A stretch of 64,000 nucleotides of DNA from Bacillus sp. RAR_GA_16 (GCF_020165985.1 NZ_JAIUKZ010000004.1:101472-165471); one strand, 5' to 3'. Positions 55,314 through 64,000 are shown, counted from the stretch's first letter. Numbers and translations: made by a program. Notes: generated by a model from the sequence alone, not told the origin.

Positions 55314-56570
55314 GTGGATTATTCACAATTTCCAAAGAAAACAATTCTATGTATTGATATGAAAAGCTTCTATGCCAGCTGCTCAGCGGTAGAGATGGGG
55401 CTTGATCCGCTGACGTGTTATCTTGCGGTGGTAGGAGATGTGGAACGGCAGGGGAGTGTTGTGCTAGCGGCTTCTCCAGCCTTAAAAAAAGAATTTGGGA
55501 TTCGTACAGGGAGCAGGTTATTTGAAATTCCAAATGACAAAAGAATTCATATTGTTAACGCAAGAATGTCTTCTTATTTAAAACAATCAATGGAAATAAC
55601 GAGGCTTTTTCATCGTTATGTACCATCAGAATGTATCCATACGTATAGCGTTGACGAATCATTTTTGCAGGTTGATGGGACAGAACGACTATGGGGAGAT
55701 AAATTTGAAGTGGCTCATAAGATCAAAAATGAAATTAGCGAGACATTCGGCTTGCCGAGCGCGATTGGAATTGGACCAAATCTTTTGATGGCAAAGCTTT
55801 GTCTGGATCTTGAAGCGAAAGAAAAAGGGGTAGCAGAGTGGACATATGAAGACATTCCTGAAAAACTGTGGCCGCTTTCTCCACTTAGTCAAATGTGGGG
55901 GATTGGCGCACGAGTTGAACGCACGTTAAATCGAATGGGGATACGGAATGTAAAGCAGTTGGCTCATTATCCGCTTCACTTATTGGAAGAGAAATTTGGT
56001 GTCATGGGAAATCAACTTTATCATCATGCGTGGGGAGTCGACCTTTCTGAAATGGGTGCTCCTATTATGAAAGGACAGATTAGTTTTGGAAAAAGTCAGA
56101 TCTTGTTAAGGGATTATCATGATCAAAAGGAAATTCAACACGTTATTCTTGAAATGAGTGAAGAAGTGGCGAGACGTGCTAGAAGAGCTGGGAAGGCAGG
56201 GCGTACGATTAGTCTAGGGATTAGTTATAGCAAAGAAGAAGGCGGCGGGGGCTTTCATCGCTCAAGAAGTGTGAATGGACCAACAGCAATTACGCTTGAA
56301 GTCTACCGCGTTTGTCTTCAGCTATTTGAGGAATTTTATGAAAGAAAAACAGTTCGGAAAATTTCCATCACTCTTTCAAATATTTGCAATGATGAAGAAG
56401 TGCAATTGGATTTATTTAATACTGCTAGACCGAAGCAGCGAGATCTTGGGTACGTGATGGATTCCATTAGAGAGAAATACGGCTCAGATGCTCTCTTGCG
56501 CGCTGTTTCATACACCAAGGCTGGTACAGCACTACACAGAAGTAAGCTTGTCGGTGGGCATAAAGCGTAA
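55314..56570 (+). CDS. polY2: Y-family DNA polymerase PolY2 (UmuC-like, YqjW)
   Basis: A 418-residue translesion polymerase. Catalytic motif CIDMKSFYASCSAVEMG, second acidic motif YSVDESFLQVDG, HhH region MWGIGARVERTLNRMG, and a likely beta-clamp-binding motif VQLDLF near the C-terminus. It branches with UmuC-like enzymes rather than with PolY1 earlier in the window. GTG start behind AAAAGGAGGGGG. Transcribed with the YolD-like gene under LexA-type boxes. Confidence 0.93.
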   Translation: MDYSQFPKKTILCIDMKSFYASCSAVEMGLDPLTCYLAVVGDVERQGSVVLAASPALKKEFGIRTGSRLFEIPNDKRIHIVNARMSSYLKQSMEITRLFHRYVPSECIHTYSVDESFLQVDGTERLWGDKFEVAHKIKNEISETFGLPSAIGIGPNLLMAKLCLDLEAKEKGVAEWTYEDIPEKLWPLSPLSQMWGIGARVERTLNRMGIRNVKQLAHYPLHLLEEKFGVMGNQLYHHAWGVDLSEMGAPIMKGQISFGKSQILLRDYHDQKEIQHVILEMSEEVARRARRAGKAGRTISLGISYSKEEGGGGFHRSRSVNGPTAITLEVYRVCLQLFEEFYERKTVRKISITLSNICNDEEVQLDLFNTARPKQRDLGYVMDSIREKYGSDALLRAVSYTKAGTALHRSKLVGGHKA

Positions 56571-56583
56571 AGGGGGGATAGAG

Positions 56584-56913
56584 ATGATTCGTGATCGCGG
56601 AAATATAAAATGGACATCAATGATGTTACCTGAGCATGTGAAAGAGCTACGTGATTGGAAAGAAGAAGAGAAAAGAAATCAGATGCCTATACTAGATGAG
56701 CAAAAAATAGAAGAAATGAACGAAATGATCTGCGAAGCAATGGAATTCCATTGGCCCCTACGCTTCCACTATTTTAAAAATGGTGAAAAGAACGTTCTCT
56801 CTGGCTACGTCCATTATGTCGATCCATTGACGAAAGAGCTACGAGTGATGGATCATCAGGAGCAAAAGAGAAACGTTAAATTGCTGGATCTTATCCATGT
56901 TGAAGTAGAATGA
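56584..56913 (+). CDS. yqjX: YolD-like protein (YqjX)
   Basis: A 109-residue YolD-like protein (MIRDRGNIKWTSMMLPEHV, then HYFKNGEKNVLSGYVHYVD). Family members are almost always coupled to a UmuC-like polymerase and are thought to play a UmuD-like accessory role. Starts 13 bases after polY2 behind AAGGGGGG. Sequence ends with the typical acidic IHVEVE. Confidence 0.88.
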   Translation: MIRDRGNIKWTSMMLPEHVKELRDWKEEEKRNQMPILDEQKIEEMNEMICEAMEFHWPLRFHYFKNGEKNVLSGYVHYVDPLTKELRVMDHQEQKRNVKLLDLIHVEVE

Positions 56914-57004
56914 AAAAAATGGTTGTACACTCCGGGTGCCAAAAAAGTTTTTCATTTCCTAATTGGGGTAAAATACGTATAACCAAACCTGGGCATTTTT
57001 AAAA

Positions 57005-57098
57005 GGCTATGTTAGCTTATATTGTTGATTTCTCGATTTTTGGCGAGTGAAACCTTCGTTTCACTCGCCAAAAATCAACCCATTCCACTAACATAGCC
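57005..57098. repeat. Nested intergenic hairpin element
   Basis: Outer perfect 11-base arms GGCTATGTTAG (57005-57015) and CTAACATAGCC (57088-57098) enclose GTTGA/TCAAC and an inner perfect 17-base stem (57037-57053 with 57058-57074) closed by a CTTC loop. No T-run follows on the plus strand. It lies in a 234-base gap between the YolD-like and hydrolase genes. It could be a structured RNA, an attenuator or a small repeat element. Confidence 0.7.
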
Positions 57099-57147
57099 AA
57101 ATAAAAAGAAGGCACAGGTGAAATTAAAATTCGGAGTGAGATGACAG

Positions 57148-57987
57148 ATGTTATTAGCTCAAAATTCCAAAGAAAATATGGAAAAGATAAAGGGAATCAA
57201 CATTCATTATGAGTATTATAAAAATGAGGAGGCTGTTGATCGACCAGTTATCACCCTCCTCCACGGTTTTTTGTCGTCAAGCTTTAGCTTCAGAAAGCTA
57301 ATTCCATTCCTAACAAAAGCATACACCGTTGTTGCTATTGACCTCCCGCCATTTGGGAAAAGCGAGAAGTCTCATCACTTTGTACACTCTTATCAAAATT
57401 ATGCAGAAGTCGTTGTGGAGCTACTAGAAAGACTTTCAATTGAGAACACAGTAATGATCGGTCATTCAATGGGTGGGCAGGTAGCGATGAGAGCATCCGC
57501 GATAAAAGAAGATTTTGTAAGTAAAAATATTTTGCTATGTAGCTCAGGTTATCTTGAGAAAGCAAAGCAGAGCCTTGTTTATACGTCTTACTTACCTTTT
57601 TTCTCTGTTTACTTAAAACGCTGGCTTTATCGAAAAGGAGTAAGAGGAAATTTGCTTAATTGCGTTTATGATCCAGCGCTTATTGATGAAGAAATGATGG
57701 ACGGTTATATTCAACCCTTTTTTCATGAAGGGATTTTTCGATCGCTGGTTCGTATGATTCGTGATCGAGAGGGGGACCTCTCTGAAGCTGAGTTAAACCA
57801 AATTCATACACCGAGCCTCTTAATATGGGGTGAAAATGACAGAGTAGTGCCTTTGAAGATTGGGAAACGTTTAAGCAACGATTTACCAAATGCCGAGTTG
57901 ATTGTTTATAAGGAAACTGGTCATCTTCTACCTGAGGAGCGACCGGCGTCCATTATGAAAGACATCGAGCAATTTTTAACTCGTTAG
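57148..57987 (+). CDS. Alpha/beta hydrolase
   Basis: A 279-residue alpha/beta hydrolase with oxyanion motif LLHGFLSSSFSF, nucleophile in GHSMGG, acid in WGENDRVVPL and histidine in TGHLLPEERP. Similar to YqjL-type hydrolases of Bacillus, but it is not in the yqjL position (which would be near rnz). Substrate unknown. Ribosome site GGAGTGAG. Confidence 0.85.
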   Translation: MLLAQNSKENMEKIKGINIHYEYYKNEEAVDRPVITLLHGFLSSSFSFRKLIPFLTKAYTVVAIDLPPFGKSEKSHHFVHSYQNYAEVVVELLERLSIENTVMIGHSMGGQVAMRASAIKEDFVSKNILLCSSGYLEKAKQSLVYTSYLPFFSVYLKRWLYRKGVRGNLLNCVYDPALIDEEMMDGYIQPFFHEGIFRSLVRMIRDREGDLSEAELNQIHTPSLLIWGENDRVVPLKIGKRLSNDLPNAELIVYKETGHLLPEERPASIMKDIEQFLTR

Positions 57988-58164
57988 CCGAACAGGTGTA
58001 AAAGTATAGAGGATTTTCTGAAAAAGCTCCTTTTCCTTAAGGAGTTTATATTCATGAAGGTAGAAAGAGTTGACTCAGTTGAATCGGGCGTGATAAAGTA
58101 AAGCTCGTTCGATCATGAAATTTATATAAAATCTGAGCTCATGCTCATTCATAACTGTATATTT

Positions 58165-58300
58165 CTTATTAAGAGAAGTGGAGGGACCTGGCCCGAAGAA
58201 GCTTCAGCAACCTCTGATATTCAGAAAGGTGCTGCTTCCAGCAAGAGAGATCTTGGGAGATAAGAGCAAAAGCCCTCTTCTCTTGAAGTGGGCTTTTTTC
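58165..58300 (+). promoter_or_regulatory. SAM-I (S-box) riboswitch with terminator
   Basis: CTTATT..GATAAG closes helix P1. The conserved core GTGGAGGGACCTGGCCCGA, GCAACC and the GGTGCTGCTTCCAGCAAG stretch are all present, followed by a terminator with AAAGCCC/GGGCTTT arms and a T-run at 58267-58299. High S-adenosylmethionine should stop transcription of the downstream carrier. Confidence 0.95.
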
Positions 58301-58332
58301 ATACAGGAGTAAAGAAAAAGGAGATAGAGAGA

Positions 58333-59640
58333 ATGGAAAAAGAAATTAAAGGAAATGGTCTGGCGTTACTACCCCTTGGCATATTTATTGTGCTGTTTAT
58401 AGGCACTGCCATCGTAACAAAGGATTTTTATAGCATGCCGGTTATACTTGCTTCATTAATTGCAGCGGGTGTCGCTCTTTCGATGAATCGAAAAGAAAAC
58501 TTTATGAAGAAAGTGGAAGTGTTTTGTCGAGGAGCAGGAAACACCAATATTATCTTGATGATTCTTGTTTTCTTATTGGCAGGCGCTTTTGCTGGGACCG
58601 CTGAAAAAATTGGGGCGGTTGATTCGATTGTGAACTTAGGAATCTCCATTCTTCCAGCGAATTTATTAATTGTGGGCTTATTTTTAATCGGTTGTTTTAT
58701 TTCCATTTCAATGGGAACGTCGATGGGGACAATTGTCGCCCTTGCACCGATTGGTATCGGAATTGCAGACCAAACAGGAGTTGCGCCAGCCCTTGCTTTA
58801 TCGGCCGTCATTGGTGGTGCAATGTTCGGTGATAACCTATCAATGATTTCAGATACAACCATTGCAGCGGTTCGAACACAAAATACGCAAATGAAAGACA
58901 AGTTTAAAGTGAACTTCTTTATTGTATTGCCGGCCGCTATTATTACAGCCATTATTTATGGTGTGTTAACAATGGGAGAGCAGGCAACCGTTGGTGGAGA
59001 TCGAGCTTTTGATTTAATAACGATTCTTCCCTATTTAGGCGTATTAATCGCAGCTATTGCAGGTGTTAATGTGCTTGTTGTCCTTGTAAGCGGAACGCTA
59101 TTTGCTGGAATAGTCGGTCTGTTTAACGATTCATTTGGCATGAGTGGACTAATTTCCACCGTGACAGAAGGGATTAAAGGAATGGAAGATCTTGCGATGA
59201 TTGCTCTCGTAATCGGGGGTATGATTGAAGTTATTAAGCATAACGGCGGCATTCAATACGTATTAGATAAAATATTAAGCAGGGTCAGCTCACGTCGAGG
59301 TGCAGAATTTGGTATTGCTGGTCTAGCTAGTGTGTTGGATTTATCGACTGCGAATAATACGATTTCCATCATTATGGGAGGACCTCTTGCGAAGAACATT
59401 TCTGAAAAATACGGCGTGGATCCGAGGAAATCAGCGAGTATTCTAGACATTTTCTCAGGTAGTATTCAAGGAATGCTACCATATGGTGCCCAGGTGCTAG
59501 CGGTTGCTGGACTTGCTTCAATCTCACCGCTCGCCCTCTTACCTTACTCCATTTATCCTATTCTTATTGCGGTTGCTGGGGTAATTGCAATCTTCATTAA
59601 CTATCCTTCTTTCCAAAAGAAGGAGCAGGCAAATGGTTAG
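58333..59640 (+). CDS. metT: NhaC-type carrier, probable methionine transporter MetT
   Basis: A 435-residue membrane protein with about 11 helices of the NhaC antiporter superfamily (ISMGTSMGTIVALAPIG, MFGDNLSMISDTTIAA). It sits directly behind a SAM-I riboswitch, so it belongs to sulfur-amino-acid metabolism. S-box-controlled NhaC homologues were proposed by comparative genomics to import methionine (MetT). Start at 58333 behind AAAAAGGAG; the frame is open further upstream. Transport substrate is inferred from regulation. Confidence 0.85.
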   Translation: MEKEIKGNGLALLPLGIFIVLFIGTAIVTKDFYSMPVILASLIAAGVALSMNRKENFMKKVEVFCRGAGNTNIILMILVFLLAGAFAGTAEKIGAVDSIVNLGISILPANLLIVGLFLIGCFISISMGTSMGTIVALAPIGIGIADQTGVAPALALSAVIGGAMFGDNLSMISDTTIAAVRTQNTQMKDKFKVNFFIVLPAAIITAIIYGVLTMGEQATVGGDRAFDLITILPYLGVLIAAIAGVNVLVVLVSGTLFAGIVGLFNDSFGMSGLISTVTEGIKGMEDLAMIALVIGGMIEVIKHNGGIQYVLDKILSRVSSRRGAEFGIAGLASVLDLSTANNTISIIMGGPLAKNISEKYGVDPRKSASILDIFSGSIQGMLPYGAQVLAVAGLASISPLALLPYSIYPILIAVAGVIAIFINYPSFQKKEQANG

Positions 59641-59678
59641 AAGCAACTTTTAAACGAGAATAAATTAGCGAAACAAGA

Positions 59679-59708
59679 CAGGTAGCTCAAGAGCTACCTG
59701 TCTTTTCA
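59679..59708 (+). terminator. Terminator after metT
   Basis: Perfect 12-base arms (59679-59690, 59693-59704) and TTTT. Confidence 0.85.
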
Positions 59709-60386
59709 TTATCCTTCGATCTGTTTTTGAAGATGAACAATTCGTTGAGGAAGAATATAGAGATATTCAATTAATGAATCTAATAGGTCAATAATGAGGT
59801 TTGCGGTTTCTTCGCTAGTCGCTTTTTCAAGACAAAGGAGGTTATTCAGATTACTTCCTTTTCCGAGAAGTTGCCCTAGCTTTACAATCGGTTCTTCTAA
59901 GTCAATTTGTTTCGCTAACGTTTCAAGCTGTTTGGATAGCGGTTGCCCTAATTCATTCTCAGATAGAAAACTGCCGGTAATACTTTCGAGGACGCGGTTA
60001 GCCATGACGGCTGTGGCTGTCCAGTCTTTCATATTATGTACGTTCACGGCAGAACGGTAAACACGTTCAAGGTCGTCAGGCAGGCGGGCAGAACTCGTTA
60101 GTCTGCCGAGTGGTTCACGTGTGAACGATGTTTGGTGAACAAAAAGCTCGACTTCTTCTCCGCGGTCGCCATGTGAGGTTTTAATTAAAATGAAGAGGAC
60201 GGCTTCTTTACAAATGGAACAGCGAGAAAGCGTTGAAAACACAGCCTGGTTAATTTGATAATCAAACTTCAATTGAAATGAGGCGTCATTTCCACATTCA
60301 GGACATTCTGTATTTGTTGATTTCGGAAGCTTCGTTTGTCCATATTTTACAACCGAATTAATGGTCGTCTGCTGTATCTTTCTCAT
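59709..60386 (-). CDS. DUF4145 protein with N-terminal zinc ribbon
   Basis: A 225-residue protein. CPECGNDA and SRCSICKE form a four-cysteine zinc ribbon at about residues 27-60, followed by a helical DUF4145 domain (LPDDLERVYRSAVNVHNMKDWTA onward). DUF4145 is found alone and in defence-associated or restriction-type proteins, but here no partner enzyme is next to it. Start at the second of two ATG codons, six bases after GGGGG. Confidence 0.8.
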   Translation of the reverse strand: MRKIQQTTINSVVKYGQTKLPKSTNTECPECGNDASFQLKFDYQINQAVFSTLSRCSICKEAVLFILIKTSHGDRGEEVELFVHQTSFTREPLGRLTSSARLPDDLERVYRSAVNVHNMKDWTATAVMANRVLESITGSFLSENELGQPLSKQLETLAKQIDLEEPIVKLGQLLGKGSNLNNLLCLEKATSEETANLIIDLLDSLIEYLYILPQRIVHLQKQIEG

Positions 60387-60506
60387 CATATACCCCCTGG
60401 ATCAATTTTGAGCAACTTGTTGTCAATCGAAATGAAACTCATACGGTGATTCCTAGAATGTATCGTATGAAGGATTAAAAATCACACCATCAACTTATAA
60501 ACTTCG

Positions 60507-60534
60507 CCCTTATTGGAAATATAAGGGGGTTTTG
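60507..60534 (+). terminator. Orphan hairpin with T-run
   Basis: CCCTTAT (60507-60513) and ATAAGGG (60521-60527) then GGTTTT. It lies in the 290-base gap upstream of the DASS transporter with no gene before it on the plus strand. It may end a short leader transcript or be accidental. Confidence 0.4.
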
Positions 60535-60619
60535 AAAAGGAGGAGTGACTGGGAACACCAAAGATGAATCAAAAGTCCTTTGCTAGAAAGAGTAAAATAG
60601 AACCAAAATTGTGAAAATA

Positions 60620-60649
60620 TTGACAGGTGTGCCTGGTGAATCCTACACT
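60620..60649 (+). promoter_or_regulatory. Sigma-A promoter of the DASS transporter
   Basis: TTGACA (60620-60625), 18 bases, TACACT (60644-60649), next to the short palindrome CACTATAGTG. It lies inside the upstream open frame and supports the start at 60680. Confidence 0.6.
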
Positions 60650-60679
60650 ATAGTGACACGAACGATAGGAGGTATCACT

Positions 60680-62305
60680 ATGGAACAAGGCCGTCTTTTA
60701 TGGAACTATTTTTGGAAAGAACATCAACGTGCAAAGGATCTCTTAACATTCGCTTCTTCACACACGTCGGGAATCCCTTCTCAAAGTTCACAAAAAAATC
60801 CTACGCTATCCGGTCCTGATCCGGTTTATGACAGAAGAAAGCTCACCGGGTTAGTATTAGGACCAGCCCTCTTTCTTGCGCTGATGCTGTTTTTCCACCC
60901 GAATGGTCTTTCGGAAGCTGGTTTAGCTGTATTAGCCAGTACAGCATGGATTGCAACATGGTGGATTACAGAAGCGATCCCCATTCCTGCAACGTCTCTT
61001 TTACCACTCATTTTATTTCCGCTAACTGGTGCCCTAGAAGGTGATTTAACAGCATCAGCTTACGGCGATAATACCATTTTTCTTTTTATGGGTGGGTTTT
61101 TGATTGCGCTTTCAATGCAAAAGTGGAATTTACATAAACGCATTGCTCTTTTTATTATATCAGCAATCGGGACGAGTACGGAGAAAATTGTACTTGGCTT
61201 TATGGTGGCAACGGGCTTTTTATCGATGTGGATTTCAAATACTGCCACCGCTATGATGATGGTACCAATTGGACTTGCGGTCATTTATCAAGTATCTGAG
61301 CAGTTAGATATGAATACGGAAGAAGGAGCTCCGCGATTTAATTTCGGAAAAGCAATTATGCTTGGTATCGCTTATAGTGCTTCGATTGGGGGGCTTGCGA
61401 CATTAATTGGAACACCGCCAAATACCATTTTTGCAGCTGTTGTGAATGAGCTTTATGGAATTGAAATTTCATTTGCCCGCTGGATGATGTTTGGCGTACC
61501 GTTAACCGTTTTGCTTTTAATTGGATGCTGGTATTATCTTGTGAAAATGGCTTTTCCAATGAACATTAAAGAATTACCAGGCGGAAAAGAGGTTATCAAA
61601 AAAGAGAAAGACGATCTTGGGGGAATGTCGATCGAAGAGAAAGTCATTCTTACGATTTTTTCTCTTACGGCGCTTGCATGGATCAGTCGCTCATTCATCC
61701 TTAGTGAGTTGAATCCGAACATTAATGATACAGTGATTGCCATGACGGCAGCGATTTTATTGTTTCTTATACCCGCACCTTCGAAAAGGGGATCGTTTTT
61801 GTTGGACTGGAATACGGCGAAAGGCTTGCCGTGGGGTATCCTCCTACTCTTTGGAGCAGGACTAGCCATTGCTTCTGGTTTTCAAGAATCAGGGCTTGCG
61901 AAGTGGATTGGAGAGCAATTAACCGTACTTGAAGGAATCCATTTATTCGTTATTTTACTTCTTGTTACGACGCTCGTTATTTTTTTAACAGAGATCACAT
62001 CCAACACGGCGACGGCAACCATGATGTTCCCAATTATGGCTTCCTTATCAGCAGCAATCGGTGTCCATCCATATGCTTTAATGATTGGAGCTGGAATTGC
62101 ATCAAGCTGTGCCTTCATGCTCCCGGTTGCCACACCACCAAACGCCGTTGTGTTTGGATCAGGTTATTTGAAAATTCCTGATATGGCGCGAGCTGGGTTC
62201 TGGCTGAACGTAACCTCTATCGTTATTATTACGATAGCCATATATTTTTATATGCCAATAGTATGGGGTATTGATCTAACTCAAATTCCTGAAAAATTCA
62301 GCTAG
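60680..62305 (+). CDS. DASS-family sodium/dicarboxylate (anion) symporter
   Basis: A 541-residue carrier of the SLC13/DASS family. An N-terminal hydrophilic extension of about 50 residues precedes about 11-12 helices. Both sodium-binding SNT motifs are present (WISNTATAMMM; EITSNTATATMM) together with their PP motifs (GTPPNTIF; ATPPNAVVFGS). Probable import of C4-dicarboxylates or sulfate-like anions with sodium. Start 60680 behind ATAGGAGGT and downstream of the promoter. Confidence 0.9.
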   Translation: MEQGRLLWNYFWKEHQRAKDLLTFASSHTSGIPSQSSQKNPTLSGPDPVYDRRKLTGLVLGPALFLALMLFFHPNGLSEAGLAVLASTAWIATWWITEAIPIPATSLLPLILFPLTGALEGDLTASAYGDNTIFLFMGGFLIALSMQKWNLHKRIALFIISAIGTSTEKIVLGFMVATGFLSMWISNTATAMMMVPIGLAVIYQVSEQLDMNTEEGAPRFNFGKAIMLGIAYSASIGGLATLIGTPPNTIFAAVVNELYGIEISFARWMMFGVPLTVLLLIGCWYYLVKMAFPMNIKELPGGKEVIKKEKDDLGGMSIEEKVILTIFSLTALAWISRSFILSELNPNINDTVIAMTAAILLFLIPAPSKRGSFLLDWNTAKGLPWGILLLFGAGLAIASGFQESGLAKWIGEQLTVLEGIHLFVILLLVTTLVIFLTEITSNTATATMMFPIMASLSAAIGVHPYALMIGAGIASSCAFMLPVATPPNAVVFGSGYLKIPDMARAGFWLNVTSIVIITIAIYFYMPIVWGIDLTQIPEKFS

Positions 62306-62324
62306 AACTAAGGTGATGATACAG

Positions 62325-63557
62325 ATGAATCAAACAACAAGGGAGCAACGCTATACATCCAAGGATGCAGGTTTTTGGCGCGTAGCGGCTAGTCTTGGTT
62401 GCGGAGCATTGCTGATTTTTTCTTCTTTATATGCTTTTCAACCGTTGCTTCCTATATTTGTGAGAGAATTTCAAATAACGCCTACAACCTCAAGTCTCCT
62501 TATGTCACTACCGGTCATTACAATGATCCCGGGTCTTCTGATTCTAGGTTTTGTTTCTGATCGCTATGGACGAACAATCGTCATGAAAGTATCCTTGCTT
62601 TTTGTTCTCGGTCTACTCCTGATTATGCCATTGATGAAATCGTTTCTTTTTTTACTTATTCTTCGATGTATCCAGGGATTCTTCCTCGCAGGAATCCCCG
62701 CATCAGCCATGGCATATTTAGCCGATGAAGTTGAGCCGTACACTATTGGACTGGCTACAAGTATTTATATTGCTAGCAATGCAATGGGAGGACTTGGAGG
62801 ACGAGTAGCAACCGGTTACTTAACGGATCTCTATAGTTGGCAAATTAGTTTTATGTTTCTTGGTGGTTTTGGCCTAGTAGCAACAGTGTGCTTTTACTGG
62901 CTGCTACCTACCTCCCGCTTTTTTGAAGGAGGGAGTAGAAGTGTCGTTAAGGATATGAAGGGGATGTTCGTTCACCTTAAAGACCACCGCTTATTGTCTC
63001 TTTTTACACTAGGTTTTCTAATCCAGGTGATCTTTACAGGAGTTTGGACTTATTTGCCATTTTACCTAGAAGAAGACCCCTTTGCTCTTTCGTTGAAGTG
63101 GATCTCCATTACCTATTTTGCGTATATCCTTGGGGTCATTTCTCCACCTGTCGCAGGAAGAATTTCTTCAAACATTGGACTTAGACGAACCATGATCATT
63201 GGACTATCTACTCTCATCGTCGGAGTCGTTCTGACTGTTTTTCAAAGTATATCGGCTGTCATGATTGGTCTTTGCATCATCTGTGCAGGATTTTTTATCG
63301 CGCATTCCATGGCATCAGCTTCCGTCGCACAAACAGCCGATCATCATAAAAGTGGCGCTTCAAGCTTTTACTTAATTAGCTATTATGCAGGTGTTGCTGC
63401 AGGAAGTTCAGGAGTGGGAGTGGTGTGGGACATATTTGGGTGGAGTGGAGTGGTAAGTTTAGGTGTGCTTATTTTGCCACTCATTCTTTTGTTTTCACAA
63501 AAACGGGTTTTAAACCAATATCGAAATAGCGGTTTACGAGAGGAGAAGGAAACATGA
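62325..63557 (+). CDS. MFS transporter (YnfM-like)
   Basis: A 410-residue major facilitator with 12 helices. The loop 2-3 motif GFVSDRYGRTIVMK and the motif-C region of helix 5 are present (IASNAMGGLGGRVATGYLTD). The latter resembles the YnfM/arabinose-efflux type. Substrate unknown. Start 62325 behind AAGGTGAT, 19 bases after the DASS gene. The GNAT gene overlaps its end as ATGA. Confidence 0.88.
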   Translation: MNQTTREQRYTSKDAGFWRVAASLGCGALLIFSSLYAFQPLLPIFVREFQITPTTSSLLMSLPVITMIPGLLILGFVSDRYGRTIVMKVSLLFVLGLLLIMPLMKSFLFLLILRCIQGFFLAGIPASAMAYLADEVEPYTIGLATSIYIASNAMGGLGGRVATGYLTDLYSWQISFMFLGGFGLVATVCFYWLLPTSRFFEGGSRSVVKDMKGMFVHLKDHRLLSLFTLGFLIQVIFTGVWTYLPFYLEEDPFALSLKWISITYFAYILGVISPPVAGRISSNIGLRRTMIIGLSTLIVGVVLTVFQSISAVMIGLCIICAGFFIAHSMASASVAQTADHHKSGASSFYLISYYAGVAAGSSGVGVVWDIFGWSGVVSLGVLILPLILLFSQKRVLNQYRNSGLREEKET

Positions 63558-63985
63558 ACGTGAGAAAGGTGAAGGTAGGGGATGAGCAAGGAATGACTCG
63601 TTTACTTTCAGATATGGGCTATGAAACCGAAGTACATGAAGTGAAGGAGCGACTCCAACCAATTATGAGTGATCCACTCTATCTCACCCTTGTAGCAGAA
63701 GAGAAAGAGGAACTCATCGGGATGCTTGGTATGCATTTTGAACGATCGTATGTGGCGAATATTCTTGTCGCAAGAATCATTACGATGGTGACAGCTAAAG
63801 AATATCGCCAAAAAGGAATCGGAAAGAAGTTGATGGAGGAAGCCGAAAGATTGGCTAATGAAAAGGGAGCTACAACAGCCGTATTAAATAGCGGGAACCG
63901 TGAAGAACGAAAAGCGGCCCATCAGTTCTATGAAGCTTGTGGCTATGTGAGAAAATCAACTGGATTCTATAAGACGCTCATCTAA
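63554..63985 (+). CDS. GNAT acetyltransferase
   Basis: A 143-residue GNAT protein: VRKVKVGDEQGM at the start, ITMVTAKEYRQKGIGKKLM (acetyl-CoA loop), AAHQFYEACGYVRKSTGFYK at the end. Translationally coupled to the MFS gene by an ATGA overlap. Acceptor unknown. A-rich GCCTCCCGC right after the stop is probably the left arm of a terminator cut by the window end. Confidence 0.87.
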   Translation: MNVRKVKVGDEQGMTRLLSDMGYETEVHEVKERLQPIMSDPLYLTLVAEEKEELIGMLGMHFERSYVANILVARIITMVTAKEYRQKGIGKKLMEEAERLANEKGATTAVLNSGNREERKAAHQFYEACGYVRKSTGFYKTLI

Positions 63986-64000
63986 AAAAGCCTCCCGCTT

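Noticed and set aside
58428..58952. Long antisense open frame (174 codons) across metT
   Set aside because: It lies fully opposite a well-supported transporter, its residue make-up is that of a reverse reading of hydrophobic codons, and there is no ribosome site.

Overview
This window looks like a stretch of chromosome from a low-GC, spore-forming member of the Bacillaceae. It carries the C-terminus of spoIVB and a full spo0A. The gene order then follows the Bacillus subtilis spo0A to yqjX segment as I recall it: bkd operon, brxB, artPQR, yqjA, yqjB, a propionyl/methylmalonyl-CoA cluster containing yqjD, yqjE, polY1, rnz, namA, yqjN, proI, yqjP, yqjQ, polY2 and yqjX. Species cannot be fixed from sequence reading alone. 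The BCCT and NhaC-type carriers would suit a marine or halo/alkalitolerant relative. I saw no tRNA, rRNA, CRISPR array, IS element or prophage.

Layout. 1-1722: sporulation genes (spoIVB end, spo0A with a sigma-H-type promoter and a 0A box) and a small DUF2627 membrane protein. 1904-12087: bkdR, then the branched-chain keto-acid operon ptb-bcd-buk-lpdV-bkdAA-bkdAB-bkdB behind a textbook sigma-54 promoter. 12210-15092: bacilliredoxin and an amino-acid ABC transporter. 15285-22417: UPF0421 membrane protein, L,D-transpeptidase, Prli42, then methylmalonyl-CoA mutase, a B12-domain/epimerase fusion and propionyl-CoA carboxylase beta. These could take the propionyl-CoA made by valine and isoleucine breakdown to succinyl-CoA. 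22555-29418: MarR regulator, Y-family polymerase, a MoxR/DUF58/DUF4129 operon, CPBP protease, RNase Z. 29444-36569: old yellow enzyme, GDPD, YqjN, small membrane and HMA proteins, azoreductase, a new 45-aa ORF, cardiolipin synthase. 36781-42216: class B PBP, a T-box-controlled NSS transporter and a BCCT transporter. 42358-47464: alkyltransferase-like protein, DUF302, tnrA, an HPr-like protein without the phosphorylatable His, proI under a proline T-box, yqjP, yqjQ. 47629-63985: an SRPBCC/DoxX/DUF4166 cluster, NUDIX and GNAT enzymes, an M4 protease, SOS-type polY2-yolD, an S-box-controlled NhaC/MetT carrier, and DASS and MFS transporters.

Regulation can be read directly at several places: sigma-54 plus an activator palindrome (bkd), two T-boxes with readable specifiers (Phe UUC, Pro CCU), a SAM-I riboswitch, LexA-type boxes, a TnrA box at about -50 of tnrA, and an MhqR-like operator at azoR. 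Many terminators start within a few bases of the stop codon or contain it.

The most unusual global feature is that five otherwise well-conserved genes (artP, polY1, the DUF58 gene, cls, the PBP) are each split by a +1 frameshift. In every case the break lies at a GAATC or GATTC pentamer, and removing one base to give GATC restores the family-conserved frame. This points to one systematic cause, most simply a sequencing or base-calling artefact at modified GATC sites, rather than five independent pseudogenes. I found no wholly new multi-gene system. The best biological leads are the HPr-like protein divergent from tnrA, the Phe T-box on the NSS transporter, the lone DUF4129 membrane protein, and unexplained intergenic hairpins.
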